A program made the position numbers and the translations under genes. Positions 44,790 to 53,110 of a stretch of 64,000 nt of DNA are shown here, piece after piece. Position 1 is the first letter of the stretch, and the number at the start of each line of letters is the position of its first letter. The notes beneath the pieces were generated by a model. That model searched no databases, was not told where the DNA came from, and was given only the letters and a program-made list of their open reading frames with translations. This stretch comes from PALSA-660 sp963726435 (GTDB lineage: Bacteria; Actinomycetota; Coriobacteriia; Anaerosomatales; PALSA-660), in the NCBI GenBank assembly GCA_963726435.1, contig CAVSCJ010000001.1, positions 186,001 to 250,000 on the forward strand, read 5' to 3'.

Positions 44790-45506
44790 CTACTGCTCCC
44801 GCCGGATGTCGTCGACGATCTCTCCGTCGCGAACGTGCAGGGCGCGGGCGACGCGAGCGGCGATGTCGTTGTCGTGGGTGACCATCACGATCGTCTTACC
44901 GCCCGCGACGAGCTTCTCGAAGAGCCCGAAGACCGACTCGGCGGTCACGGAGTCGAGGTTGCCCGTCGGCTCATCGGCGGCCAGTATCGGAGGGTCGTTG
45001 GCGAGCGCCCGGGCGATGGCGACCCGCTGCTGCTGGCCGCCCGAGAGCGCCGACGGCAGCTTGTGCGCCTGGTCGGCCATCTCGACCTGCTCGAGGAGCG
45101 AGAGCGCGTACGACTCTCGCTCCCGCGGGAGGTGAACGTTGCAGAAGTCCATCGGGAGCATCACGTTCTCGACGACCGTCAGCGTGGGCAGCAGCTGGAA
45201 GAACTGGAAGACCACGCCGATCGTTCGGCCGCGCCACACGGCCAGCTTGTTCTCGGACAGCGCGTGCACCGGGGTGCCCGAGATGAGGACCTCCCCGGAT
45301 GTGGGCCGGTCTATTCCGGTGATCATGTTGATCAACGTCGTCTTCCCGGAGCCGGACTTGCCGATCAGCCCCACGAACTCGCCCGAGCGCACGGTGAGGT
45401 CCACGCCCTTGAGCGCGGTGAACGGCACCTCGCCCGTGTCGTAGGTCTTGACCACTTCGGCGAGGCGGATGAGGTGTTCGGTCTCCGGCTGCGTGCGAGG
45501 CGTCAT
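44790..45506 (-). CDS. ABC transporter ATP-binding protein (MacB/LolD-like)
   Basis: 238 residues. Walker A GLIGKSGSGKTT, Q loop VFQFFQLLPTLTV, signature LSGGQQQRVAIARAL, Walker B ILAADEP, and TGNLDS. It drives the adjacent permease. A first-gene position suggests the promoter lies between it and the divergent radical SAM gene (45507-45705, about 200 bp), where I see no other gene. Confidence 0.95.
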   Translation of the reverse strand: MTPRTQPETEHLIRLAEVVKTYDTGEVPFTALKGVDLTVRSGEFVGLIGKSGSGKTTLINMITGIDRPTSGEVLISGTPVHALSENKLAVWRGRTIGVVFQFFQLLPTLTVVENVMLPMDFCNVHLPRERESYALSLLEQVEMADQAHKLPSALSGGQQQRVAIARALANDPPILAADEPTGNLDSVTAESVFGLFEKLVAGGKTIVMVTHDNDIAARVARALHVRDGEIVDDIRREQ

Positions 45507-45705
45507 CGGTCCCCTTCAGGTCCATCCGGGTGGAGTGCGCCGCCCCCTACAGCGCGCACCCTGCCAACCCTACGCCTCGCGGCTTGCCGGGGCGACCCTG
45601 TGTCATCGCATCGGCAACAACGCGTCCACGCCCGGCAACGGCTCGGGAGCCGTGCCGGGAGAGCAGCCTACGCTCAGGCTCCTCAGGCCGTACAAGGGGG
45701 ACATC

Positions 45706-47127
45706 GTGAAGGTCAAGCTCATCCTGCCGGCTCTCGAGGAAGCGACGGACCCGCACTTCCGTCCTATCAAGTACTCGCTCTTCCCGCCGCTCGGGCTCAT
45801 GACGCTGGCCGCGTATCTCGACCCGGACGACGAGGTCGAGATCTGCGACGAGCACGTCGCGACCACGCGCACCGATGACGCACCGGACCTTGTCGCGATA
45901 CAGACCTACATCACGTCGGCCCACCGCGCCTACGAGCTCTCGGCTCTCTACCGCTCGCGCGGCTCCCACGTGGTGCTGGGCGGGCTGCACCCCACCTCCC
46001 TGCCCGATGAAGCGGCGCTGCACGCCGACACGATCGTGCTCGGCCCCGGCGAGGGCGCGTGGCCATCCTTCCTCGCCGACTTCCGCGCCGGCAGGCCCGC
46101 GGCACGGTATCGGTCTCCCGTCCGAACGCTCGAGGGCACGCCCATGCCCAGACGCGACCTTGTCGACCCGTCGCGCTATCTGGTGCCAAACTCCCTGGTG
46201 GTCTCGCGCGGCTGCCCGCATTCCTGCGACTTCTGCTACAAGGACTCCTTCTACGAGGGCGGCCGATCGTTCTATACGATGAGCGTCGACCGCGCGCTGA
46301 CCGAGATCGATTCCCTTCGGGGGCGACATCTCTACTTCCTGGACGACAACCTTCTGGCGGACGAGAGGTTCGCGCGCAACCTGTTCGCCGACATGCGCGG
46401 CGGACGCCGCGTGTGGCAGGCGGCTGGAACCGTCGAGTCCGTGCTGCGCCCGGGGCTGATCGAGGCCGCCGCGACCGCGGGGCTGCGGTCCCTCTTCGTC
46501 GGCTTCGAGACGCTGGACCAGACCGCGCTCGCCGACCAGGGCAAGTCGCACAACGTCGGCCGCGACTACGACGAGGCCGTGAGACGCCTGCACTCCGCGG
46601 GCGTGATGATCAACGCCAGCTTCGTCTTCGGGATGGACCACCACGGTCCGGACGTGTTCGATCGAACGGTGGAGTGGGCGGTCAGCCGCGGGATCGAGAC
46701 CGCGACGTTCCACGTCCTGACGCCCTATCCGGGCACGCGCCTGTACGCGCGGATGGCCGCGCAAGGCCGCATCACGACCGCCGACTGGCACCGCTACGAC
46801 ACCCGCCATGCGGTCATCAGGCACCCGACCATGTCGGCGGAGCAGATCGAGGCTGGATACGAGCGGGCGCGGCACGAGTTCTATCGTTGGGGCTCGATCC
46901 TGCGGGGAGCCGCGGCACGCGAGACGATCGGCGAGGGTCTCCGCCACGCGGCGTACCAGATCGGGTGGAAGAAGCTCGGGCCGGCGTGGGACGCGGCGAT
47001 ACGGCTGAAGCGGCTCGCTATCGCAAGACCTGCGTTGGAGGGGGTGCTCGGCGCGGCGGGAGTCGCGCAGGGCGCGGAACCGGCTGCGCCGGTCGCTTCC
47101 CCTTCGCTCGCCCGTACCCGGCACTGA
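45706..47127 (+). CDS. B12-binding-domain radical SAM protein
   Basis: 473 residues. The N-terminal ~130 are a B12-binding-like Rossmann part (KLILPALEEATDPHFRPIKYSLFPPLGLMTLAAYL, VVLGGLHPTSLPDEAALHAD). The radical SAM motif CPHSCDFCY (Cys about 170, 174, 177) is followed by YFLDDNLLADERF, SLFVGFETLD and GMDHHGPDVFDRTVEWA. The GTG at 45706 is chosen since the family begins here; a reading from 45448 would overlap the ABC gene. The substrate is unknown; the location suggests a lipid, cofactor or glycan modification. Confidence 0.88.
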   Translation: MKVKLILPALEEATDPHFRPIKYSLFPPLGLMTLAAYLDPDDEVEICDEHVATTRTDDAPDLVAIQTYITSAHRAYELSALYRSRGSHVVLGGLHPTSLPDEAALHADTIVLGPGEGAWPSFLADFRAGRPAARYRSPVRTLEGTPMPRRDLVDPSRYLVPNSLVVSRGCPHSCDFCYKDSFYEGGRSFYTMSVDRALTEIDSLRGRHLYFLDDNLLADERFARNLFADMRGGRRVWQAAGTVESVLRPGLIEAAATAGLRSLFVGFETLDQTALADQGKSHNVGRDYDEAVRRLHSAGVMINASFVFGMDHHGPDVFDRTVEWAVSRGIETATFHVLTPYPGTRLYARMAAQGRITTADWHRYDTRHAVIRHPTMSAEQIEAGYERARHEFYRWGSILRGAAARETIGEGLRHAAYQIGWKKLGPAWDAAIRLKRLAIARPALEGVLGAAGVAQGAEPAAPVASPSLARTRH

Positions 47128-47211
47128 CGGCTCCGCCCCCCGTCCGTGTTGCGACCGCGCGCGGCGGGTAGTCTATTGTCATGGGGACATCAAAGCCGGG
47201 GAGGACCTGCA

Positions 47212-48285
47212 ATGCCTGACGTCACGGTAGGACTGATCGGCTACGGGTACTGGGGACCCAACCTGCTGCGCAACTACATGGATCTCCCGGCCGCAGACGT
47301 CAAGTGGGTCTGCGACGTCCGCGAGGACCGCCTCGGGAAGGCGACCACCCGGTACCCTTCGGTGCGGGCGACCACTGACGCGCGGACTGTCTTTGACGAT
47401 CCAGAAGTGGACGCCGTCCTGATAGCGACCCCCATCTCCTCGCACCATCCGCTTGCGATGGAGGCCCTGCACGCCGGAAAGCACGTCTTCGTTGAGAAGC
47501 CCATGGCGATGACCGTGGGCCAATGCGACGAGATGTGCGACGCCGCAGAGCAGCGAGGGCTCACACTCATGGTCGGGCACACATTCGTCTACAGCCCTCC
47601 GGTCCGTGCCGTGAAACAGATCCTGGACTCCGGAGAACTCGGCGACGTGCGCTTCATCACGTGCTCGCGCGTCAACCTCGGTCTGCACTCCAAGGATGTC
47701 AGCGTCGTTTGGGACCTCGCCCCGCACGACCTCTCCATCCTGGCGTACTGGCTCGGAGAGACCCCCCTGTCCGTACAGGCCATGGGACGCAGCTGCATCG
47801 CGAACGGCATCCCGGATGTCGCCTTCCTGAACGTCCGCTACTCGTCGGGGATCATCGCGGAACTCGAGGTGTCTTGGCTCTCCCCAGTCAAGCTGCGCCG
47901 GACGGTGATCGTCGGCAGCAAGAAGATGCTGATGTACGACGACACGGAGAGCGTCGAGAAGGTCAAGATCTTCGACCAGGGAGTCGACTACAGGGACCCG
48001 GAGACGTTCGGCGAGTTCCACCTGTCCTACCGGACGGGCGACATCTACTCCCCCAGGGTCGAGAACACGGAGCCACTCTTCATCGAGGCGTCCCACTTCA
48101 TGGACTGCGTGGCGAACGGGACGAAGCCGTTGACCGACGGGCTCTCCGGCCGTCTCGTGGTGGCTGCCCTGGAAGCGGCGCAGGAGTCCCTCGACGGGTG
48201 CACGAACGCGCCGACAGAACGGCGAGGTCGCGTGGAGAGACGGCGGCACCCGCGCGAGGAAGCCACCCCGGACCCCACGCTGTAG
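47212..48285 (+). CDS. Gfo/Idh/MocA-family sugar oxidoreductase (WbpB/WlbA-like)
   Basis: 357 residues. NAD-binding VGLIGYGYWGPNLLRNY, then VLIATPISSHHPLAMEALHAGKHVFVEKPMA with the catalytic Lys-Pro (EKP), and the substrate domain (WDLAPHDLSILAYWLGE). It probably oxidises C3 of a UDP-N-acetylglucosaminuronate or related UDP-sugar. Matching acetyltransferase and aminotransferase genes lie at 52600 and 55013. ATG start with GGGAGGA upstream. A basic tail after residue ~325 (TERRGRVERRRHPREE) is extra. A strong terminator follows. Confidence 0.85.
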   Translation: MPDVTVGLIGYGYWGPNLLRNYMDLPAADVKWVCDVREDRLGKATTRYPSVRATTDARTVFDDPEVDAVLIATPISSHHPLAMEALHAGKHVFVEKPMAMTVGQCDEMCDAAEQRGLTLMVGHTFVYSPPVRAVKQILDSGELGDVRFITCSRVNLGLHSKDVSVVWDLAPHDLSILAYWLGETPLSVQAMGRSCIANGIPDVAFLNVRYSSGIIAELEVSWLSPVKLRRTVIVGSKKMLMYDDTESVEKVKIFDQGVDYRDPETFGEFHLSYRTGDIYSPRVENTEPLFIEASHFMDCVANGTKPLTDGLSGRLVVAALEAAQESLDGCTNAPTERRGRVERRRHPREEATPDPTL

Positions 48286-48305
48286 ATCGCCTTCTCCGGC
48301 TGAAT

Positions 48306-48340
48306 GCAGGAGAGGCCCCGCATCGCGGGGCCTCTCCTGC
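48306..48340. terminator. Bidirectional terminator hairpin
   Basis: GCAGGAGAGGCCCCGC (48306-48321) pairs perfectly, 16 of 16, with 48325-48340 around the 3-nt loop ATC. It lies 20 bp after the oxidoreductase stop and 18 bp beyond the end of the convergent glycoside-hydrolase-like gene. No long T-run flanks it, as is common in high-GC actinobacteria. Confidence 0.85.
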
Positions 48341-48357
48341 CTCATCCGTTCCTGGGG

Positions 48358-51186
48358 CTACCGGACCCGGATCCTGATGATCCTGCTTACGCTCGCGGCG
48401 TTCGCCGCGCTGGTCGCAACACGGATGCGGTACGCGTAGGTGCGACGAGCATGGGGTCGGACACGGACCAGGTATCGACCGGTCGAGCTCACGGACACGC
48501 GCTTCACAGTGATCCACCTGTGGCCGACCTTTCGCTGAAGGACTGCGCGAACGACCGGCGGACTCACGATGGCGGTGCTCTCTGCGCCTTCGACGGTCGC
48601 GACCATCGCCGCGCTCGCCGTGGCGCGAGCACCCGTCGTCACAGTTCCGCTCATCGAGACGAGCCTGTTGCGGTGGACCGTGCGGCGTGAACTCTTGACT
48701 GTTGCGCGGGCCCTCACTCTCACGTTGACGACGCCTGAAACGACACCCGCGTCGGCGGTCGACACGCGGTACTCGGTCGTGACCAAGGGAGTCACTGCGA
48801 GACGGGCGGCTCCGCTCGAGTCGGTCATCAGCGTCGCGACCTGGACCCAATCAGAGGTCGCGGTCTTGCCCTCGACGCGCACCGTCATGCTGGAGGCCGG
48901 GCTGACCGCGACACTCAGAACGGCGGTGTGGCCGTAGTCGAGGATCGTGGAAGAGGAGCGCAACGTCACGGTTGACGCCGACGGCACGACCGGAGCCGGA
49001 GGCTCGACCGGAGCCGGGGGCTCGACCGGAGCCGGGGGCTCGAGCTGCGGAGCCGGGGGCTCGACCGGAGCCGGGGGCTCGACCGGAGCCGGGGGCTCGA
49101 CCGGAGCCGGGGGCTGTATGGGGATGGGAGGCTCGGTCGGAGCCGGGGGCTCGACCGGAAGCGTCAGGTGGATCGAGTGGGACCGCGCGAGGACGCCTCC
49201 GGAAGTGCTGCGGTACTGGGCGGCGACCACGTAGTCTCCGTCAGCCGCCGGCAGAGTGACCTGTGCGGCGGAGACGTAGGCCGTCCAATCACTCCAGAAG
49301 CTGCTGTCGACCTGGAAGCGCATCTCGGAAGCGTTGCTCGCCGAAGAGGCCACGGGGATGACCACGCTGCTGACCGTCGAGGCGCCACCAGCGAGAACGA
49401 AGTCGCCGGTCGGCACCACGGGTGCCGGAGCCAAGAGCTCGACGGTGTCCGACACCTGGAGCGTGCCGGCGGCGTTGCGGTACTCGACGCGTACCGTCTT
49501 GACGCCGGGAGTGCCGGCGAGCGTGATCTGCACGGACGCAGTGTAGCCGGTCCACGCTCCGAAAGTACCGCTGCCGGGATCGATGCGCATATCGATGGCA
49601 CCAGTCACCGCGCTGGCGACCGCGACGTCAGGCGAGCTGACCTGCGCGGCGCCTCCGGCGACCGTCATCGTGCCAACCGGGGCGACAGGGGCGACCTTCA
49701 ACAGGATGATCCCGTCGCGGGGCTGCAGGGTGACGGCCGTGACGAGGCTGCCGTCGTTGACCGTGGGAGCCTGGGTGCCGTGGATCTTGCGGAAGGTCCC
49801 GCCGAGCTGCACGGTGACCGCTGCCGTGGTCGGGTTCACGAGCGCGATGCCATTGGCGTAGTCGCGACGCCAGGCATTCCCGACCCTGGTCGCCGAGCCC
49901 GCCGGCTGACCGAGGTAGCCGCGGCCGGCTCCCGCGTTGTCGTACTCGTCGTACCAGTAGATGCCGTTCACGGCGTGGCCGCTGGATGACAGCGCGTAGG
50001 AGAAGTAGCCGTTGTTCATGAGCGTCGAGCACAACCCATAGCGCATCAGCTGGTAGTCGTTGGCGGCGCCATAGGTCTGAATCATCGTGAGGTTCGGACC
50101 GACCGCGTTGGCGATCCACTCGGGATAGGAGGCGCGCGGGTAGTCGTACGGGCCGACGAAGATGTAGTCCCACCATTCGGGCCTCAGGGTAGAGTACGGG
50201 AACTCCTCGAAGATGTTGCCATTGAGCGAGTAGTTCCTCATGTTGCCGTTGCCGATGAGGATCTTGCTCCCGCACGCTACGCGCAGCGCGTCGCCATAGG
50301 CCTCGGCGCCGGCGTTCCATGCGGTGTTGAACGACGCGTAGCCATCGGTGACCGGGATGTTCGTGCGCATAAGATCGATCGACCGGTTGTTGCCGCCAGT
50401 GACGAACCACGACGTGTTGCCTTCGAGGCAGTCGATGAGCAGACCGTCCCAGCCGGCGGACTGAAGAACGCTCTGGCCCCGGCGCACGTTCCAGTCACTC
50501 CATGTCTCGGGTCCGTGGCCCACGTCGGCCTTGGGGCAACTGGTGGTGAGGTTCATCGTGATCGCACCTGTCCAGTTGGCCACGACGGAGGCGATCCGGG
50601 CCCCGGCGGTGTGAGACGCCGGCGGGTTCACAGGCCCACGTGCCATCACGGTCAGGCTGGAGGAGCCGATGGCCTCGACGTGCATGAGCTCGTGATCGAC
50701 CAGGACCATCTCGCCGACGGCGAACTTGGTGACGTCCGCGACCGGGATCGAGGTCGTCGAGGCGGTGATACCGGAGGTGAGCGTCGAACCGACCTGAGTG
50801 AGCATCCAATCCGTCGATGCGCTGCGGACCTCTTCGTTCAACCTGGCGTCCCAAGCTGAGCCCGAGAGGCCGTAGCTCAGTTCGCGCGCGTTGGTGTTGG
50901 CCAAGATGATGATGCTCGGGTTGGCTGCGCGCAGCTCCGCGATGTGGTCGGAGTCCTGGCTCTGGAGTCCGATCCAGTCGCATCGGGCACGATCCGCGAC
51001 CGGCTGGGTGTCGTTGCTGGGCCACCAGATGGCGAGGCGCGGGAACGCCGGGTTGGTCACAACTGCATGCGCGGCCCGGGGCCCCACGAACAGGACCGCG
51101 AGGAACGCGACAACCAGAAGGAACGTGCCTGCCCGAAAGACCGTGGATCGCGTCTCGCAGGCGTGGGTCTCGGTGATGTGATGCAC
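48358..51186 (-). CDS. Secreted glycoside hydrolase-like protein (GHL15-type) with C-terminal repeat and Ig-like domains
   Basis: 942 residues from the GTG at 51186 (GAGG upstream); a TTG at 51243 is possible. A signal peptide ends in PRAAHA. Then a TIM-barrel-like domain of the hypothetical glycosyl hydrolase 15 type: PAFPRLAIWWPSN, WDGLLIDCLEG, KILIGNGNMRNY, EEFPYSTLRPEWWDY, YWYDEYDN. Next two beta-rich repeats (VAPVGTMTVAGG; VVPTGDFVLAGG), a PPAPVE-rich stretch, and C-terminal Ig-like domains. It may cut or bind its own exopolysaccharide. The catalytic residues are not certain. A c-di-GMP-I riboswitch precedes it. The near-copy at 56169 lacks one. Confidence 0.8.
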   Translation of the reverse strand: MHHITETHACETRSTVFRAGTFLLVVAFLAVLFVGPRAAHAVVTNPAFPRLAIWWPSNDTQPVADRARCDWIGLQSQDSDHIAELRAANPSIIILANTNARELSYGLSGSAWDARLNEEVRSASTDWMLTQVGSTLTSGITASTTSIPVADVTKFAVGEMVLVDHELMHVEAIGSSSLTVMARGPVNPPASHTAGARIASVVANWTGAITMNLTTSCPKADVGHGPETWSDWNVRRGQSVLQSAGWDGLLIDCLEGNTSWFVTGGNNRSIDLMRTNIPVTDGYASFNTAWNAGAEAYGDALRVACGSKILIGNGNMRNYSLNGNIFEEFPYSTLRPEWWDYIFVGPYDYPRASYPEWIANAVGPNLTMIQTYGAANDYQLMRYGLCSTLMNNGYFSYALSSSGHAVNGIYWYDEYDNAGAGRGYLGQPAGSATRVGNAWRRDYANGIALVNPTTAAVTVQLGGTFRKIHGTQAPTVNDGSLVTAVTLQPRDGIILLKVAPVAPVGTMTVAGGAAQVSSPDVAVASAVTGAIDMRIDPGSGTFGAWTGYTASVQITLAGTPGVKTVRVEYRNAAGTLQVSDTVELLAPAPVVPTGDFVLAGGASTVSSVVIPVASSASNASEMRFQVDSSFWSDWTAYVSAAQVTLPAADGDYVVAAQYRSTSGGVLARSHSIHLTLPVEPPAPTEPPIPIQPPAPVEPPAPVEPPAPVEPPAPQLEPPAPVEPPAPVEPPAPVVPSASTVTLRSSSTILDYGHTAVLSVAVSPASSMTVRVEGKTATSDWVQVATLMTDSSGAARLAVTPLVTTEYRVSTADAGVVSGVVNVRVRARATVKSSRRTVHRNRLVSMSGTVTTGARATASAAMVATVEGAESTAIVSPPVVRAVLQRKVGHRWITVKRVSVSSTGRYLVRVRPHARRTYAYRIRVATSAANAASVSRIIRIRVR
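48987..49158 (-). repeat. 18-bp tandem repeat coding for PPAPVE
   Basis: About nine imperfect copies of GAGCCCCCGGCTCCGGTC (minus strand) code for a Pro-rich spacer in the glycoside-hydrolase-like protein. Copies vary in places (QLEPPAP, IPIQPPAP). Such units change copy number by slippage, so the spacer length may vary between strains. Confidence 0.85.
49720..50860 (-). repeat. Long near-identical segment, copy A of a gene-internal duplication
   Basis: This part of the first glycoside-hydrolase-like gene is closely similar at DNA level to 56740-57870, with long runs of identity (for example around the SIPVADVTKFAVGEMVLVD stretch and the sequence coding GYLGQP). The two lie in the same direction about 7 kb apart. 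The rest of the two genes is less alike, so this block was recently duplicated or has been homogenised by gene conversion. Confidence 0.75.
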
Positions 51187-51292
51187 GGTGTGCGCCTCGC
51201 AGGCTCTCCGGAACGCAACGGACCCGATCTCCTCCTGCGTCAAAGCCGAGGGGGGACCGGGTCCGTGTTAGTGTTCGGAGCCCGCTTCCGAC
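51187..51292 (-). promoter_or_regulatory. Possible expression platform between riboswitch and start codon
   Basis: CGGACCCG (51258-51265 read on the minus strand) and CGGGTCCG (51219-51226) are perfect 8-bp arms around a 31-nt loop. The loop holds AGGAGGAG (51229-51236), a strong ribosome-binding-like site that has no standard start codon at correct spacing in the gene's frame. The hairpin could act as terminator or translation switch under the aptamer. This is inference. Confidence 0.4.
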
Positions 51293-51370
51293 GGCAGCCC
51301 GGCTGTCATGGGGAGTCGTGACTCCCGGTAGACCCGTGGCTTTGCGAGGCCGGCTTTCGCCGACTGTGCC
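51293..51370 (-). ncRNA. Cyclic-di-GMP-I (GEMM-I) riboswitch aptamer
   Basis: Read on the minus strand the region holds the conserved GEMM-I pieces in order: GGCA start, a short stem capped by a GAAA tetraloop (CGGC-GAAA-GCCG), the core CGCAAAGCCACGGGTCTA, a variable 6- to 7-bp stem (GGGAGTC/GACTCCC), and the tetraloop-receptor-side strand CAGCCGGGCTGCC that closes P1 (GGCA with UGCC). It lies about 107 nt before the start of the secreted glycoside-hydrolase-like gene, the expected place. Ligand and direction of control are not shown by sequence. Confidence 0.85.
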
Positions 51371-51632
51371 TTTGTCGCGGTGAGGTTAGCCGCTGCGTCG
51401 CTGTTTCAAGGACACTAGGAGTATCGGGAGGCAGCCGTACGTTCTTTAGCACGGAGACGCGCGTTTCTACAGGCGGTAGGTGACGGCGTCGCGGCCCCTG
51501 CATCCGCAGTCGAGGGTGCGCACGCGCAAGGTGTCGCATGCCGTATCCTTCGGGCGGGACGTTCCGGGACGCGCCGGCGGACAGCGGTGCACCTCAGCCG
51601 GCATCGGCGCGCGCTTCGGCGAGGGGGAGGCG
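51371..51632. other. Intergenic region with no gene
   Basis: About 260 bp between the riboswitch and the start of the deacetylase gene. It should hold the divergent promoters of both, but I see no convincing -35/-10 pair. A TTG-start ORF reading is possible only for the deacetylase itself (51633). Confidence 0.5.
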
Positions 51633-52547
51633 TTGGATAGTCAAAGAGGAAGCGAGCCGGAGCGCCAGGGCCTCAAGAAGGCCACGAAAGCGGTCGCCTT
51701 CTGGATCGTGCGGTACACGGGGGCAGCGTTCCTTGCGCGCCACACCGCCCAGAGCCGGCGCGTCACCATACTGGCGTACCACGATCCGGATCCCGACACC
51801 TTCGAGAGCCATCTGGCCCTGCTGAAGTCGCTGTACTCGGTCATCCCTCTGGAGGCCTTCCTGTCAGCCCGGCGCGTGGGCAACCTGCGCGGTCTGCCGA
51901 GGCGTCCGCTCGTCATCACCCTCGACGATGGGTGGGCGGGCAATGCCCGTCTGCTCCCCGCTCTCAAGCGCCACGGAGTCCGGCCGACAGTGTTCGTTTG
52001 CACCTCGATCGTCGGCACGAAGAGGCACTACTGGTGGACGCATGCCCCGGACCCGGCCGATCGGGAGATCCTGAAGCGGACTGCAGAGGACGACCGCCTG
52101 CGGGCGCTCGCGTCGTCCGGATTCGCATCCGATACCGAGTACGCGGACCGACAGGCGCTGTCAGCCGATGATCTCGCAGAGATGAACCCTTGGGTCGACT
52201 TCCAGTCCCACACTCGTACGCACCCTATCCTCCCCTGCTGCTCGGATGAGCGCGCGGCCTCGGAGATCGCCGGCTCGGCGGAGGACATCGAGCGCCTCAC
52301 GGGTGTCCGTCCACGTGCGCTCGCCTACCCGGACGGGGCCCACTGCGAGAGGGACGTCGAACTAGTTCGGCAAGCCGGCTACGAGTGCGCCATCACCATC
52401 GTTCCGGGCTCCAACGATGCGAAGACAGATCCCTGTCGCCTCAAGCGAATCATCATCAGCGACGGGGCGGGATCCACCGAGCTCGTCGCGCGGGCGAGCG
52501 GCGTCTTCGGGACCCTCGTGGAGTCGATGCACCGACTGTTCCGCTGA
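51633..52547 (+). CDS. Polysaccharide deacetylase (NodB-type)
   Basis: 304 residues. NodB motifs: ITLDDGWAGNA (metal-binding Asp pair), PTVFVCTSIVG, DFQSHTRTHPIL (the two His ligands) and RALAYPDG. A hydrophobic N-terminal stretch (AVAFWIVRYTGAAFLA) may anchor it. It removes acetyl (or other acyl) groups from N-acetylhexosamines of a glycan. The TTG start at 51633 is chosen because GAGGGGGAGG lies just before; longer readings from 51480 do not look coding. Confidence 0.85.
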   Translation: MDSQRGSEPERQGLKKATKAVAFWIVRYTGAAFLARHTAQSRRVTILAYHDPDPDTFESHLALLKSLYSVIPLEAFLSARRVGNLRGLPRRPLVITLDDGWAGNARLLPALKRHGVRPTVFVCTSIVGTKRHYWWTHAPDPADREILKRTAEDDRLRALASSGFASDTEYADRQALSADDLAEMNPWVDFQSHTRTHPILPCCSDERAASEIAGSAEDIERLTGVRPRALAYPDGAHCERDVELVRQAGYECAITIVPGSNDAKTDPCRLKRIIISDGAGSTELVARASGVFGTLVESMHRLFR

Positions 52548-52599
52548 GTCGCCGAACAGGGCACCGGTCGGGAAGCGATGGACCGCCGCAGTGGTCCTC

Positions 52600-53070
52600 C
52601 TAGCGGGCGTCCGTTTGGCCGACCACGCGGGCGGGGTTGCCCGCGACGATGGTGCCTTCAGGCACGTCGCGGGTCACGACGCTGCCCGCGCCGATCATGG
52701 AATGCGATCCGATCGTCAGGCCCGGCAGGATCGTCGCGTTGGCGCCGATGGACGCCCCCTCGTCGATGCGGGTGAGCGCGATCTCGTGGCCGTACGACCT
52801 GCTCCGTGGGAACGGGTCGTTGGTGAAGGTCGCGTTCGGCCCTATGAACACGTCGTCGCCGACGCGCATTCCGTCCCACAGCTGCACACCGTTCTTCACG
52901 GTCACACGGTCCCCCACGATGACGTCGTTCTCGATGAAGGCATGGTCGCCGACGTTGCAGTCGGCACCGATACGCGCGCCTGCGAGCACGTGCGCGAACG
53001 CCCAGATACGCGTACCTTCGCCGATGTCGGTGGTCTCGCAGATCGCCTGCGGGTGAACGAAGTACGTCAC
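52600..53070 (-). CDS. Left-handed beta-helix sugar N-acyltransferase (WbpD/WlbB-like)
   Basis: 156 residues of hexapeptide repeats (IGEGTRIWAFAHVLAGARIGADCNVGDHAFIEN in shorter stretches; PGLTIGSHSMIGAGSVVTRDVP; GNPARVVG), with NDPFPRSR in the usual loop. It matches the 3-N-acetyltransferases of UDP-2,3-diacetamido sugars and FdtC-like enzymes. Partners: oxidoreductase at 47212 and aminotransferase at 55013. The start codes MTYFVHPQA. The acyl donor is unknown; acetyl-CoA is likely. Confidence 0.85.
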   Translation of the reverse strand: MTYFVHPQAICETTDIGEGTRIWAFAHVLAGARIGADCNVGDHAFIENDVIVGDRVTVKNGVQLWDGMRVGDDVFIGPNATFTNDPFPRSRSYGHEIALTRIDEGASIGANATILPGLTIGSHSMIGAGSVVTRDVPEGTIVAGNPARVVGQTDAR

Positions 53071-53110
53071 TTTGGCCCCGTCCTTCCCTCGACTTGCTGT
53101 CGCGTCGGCA

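Noticed and set aside
48987..49158. Short tandem array that could be mistaken for a CRISPR or satellite
   Set aside because: It is in frame in a secreted protein, codes PPAPVE, and has no spacers.
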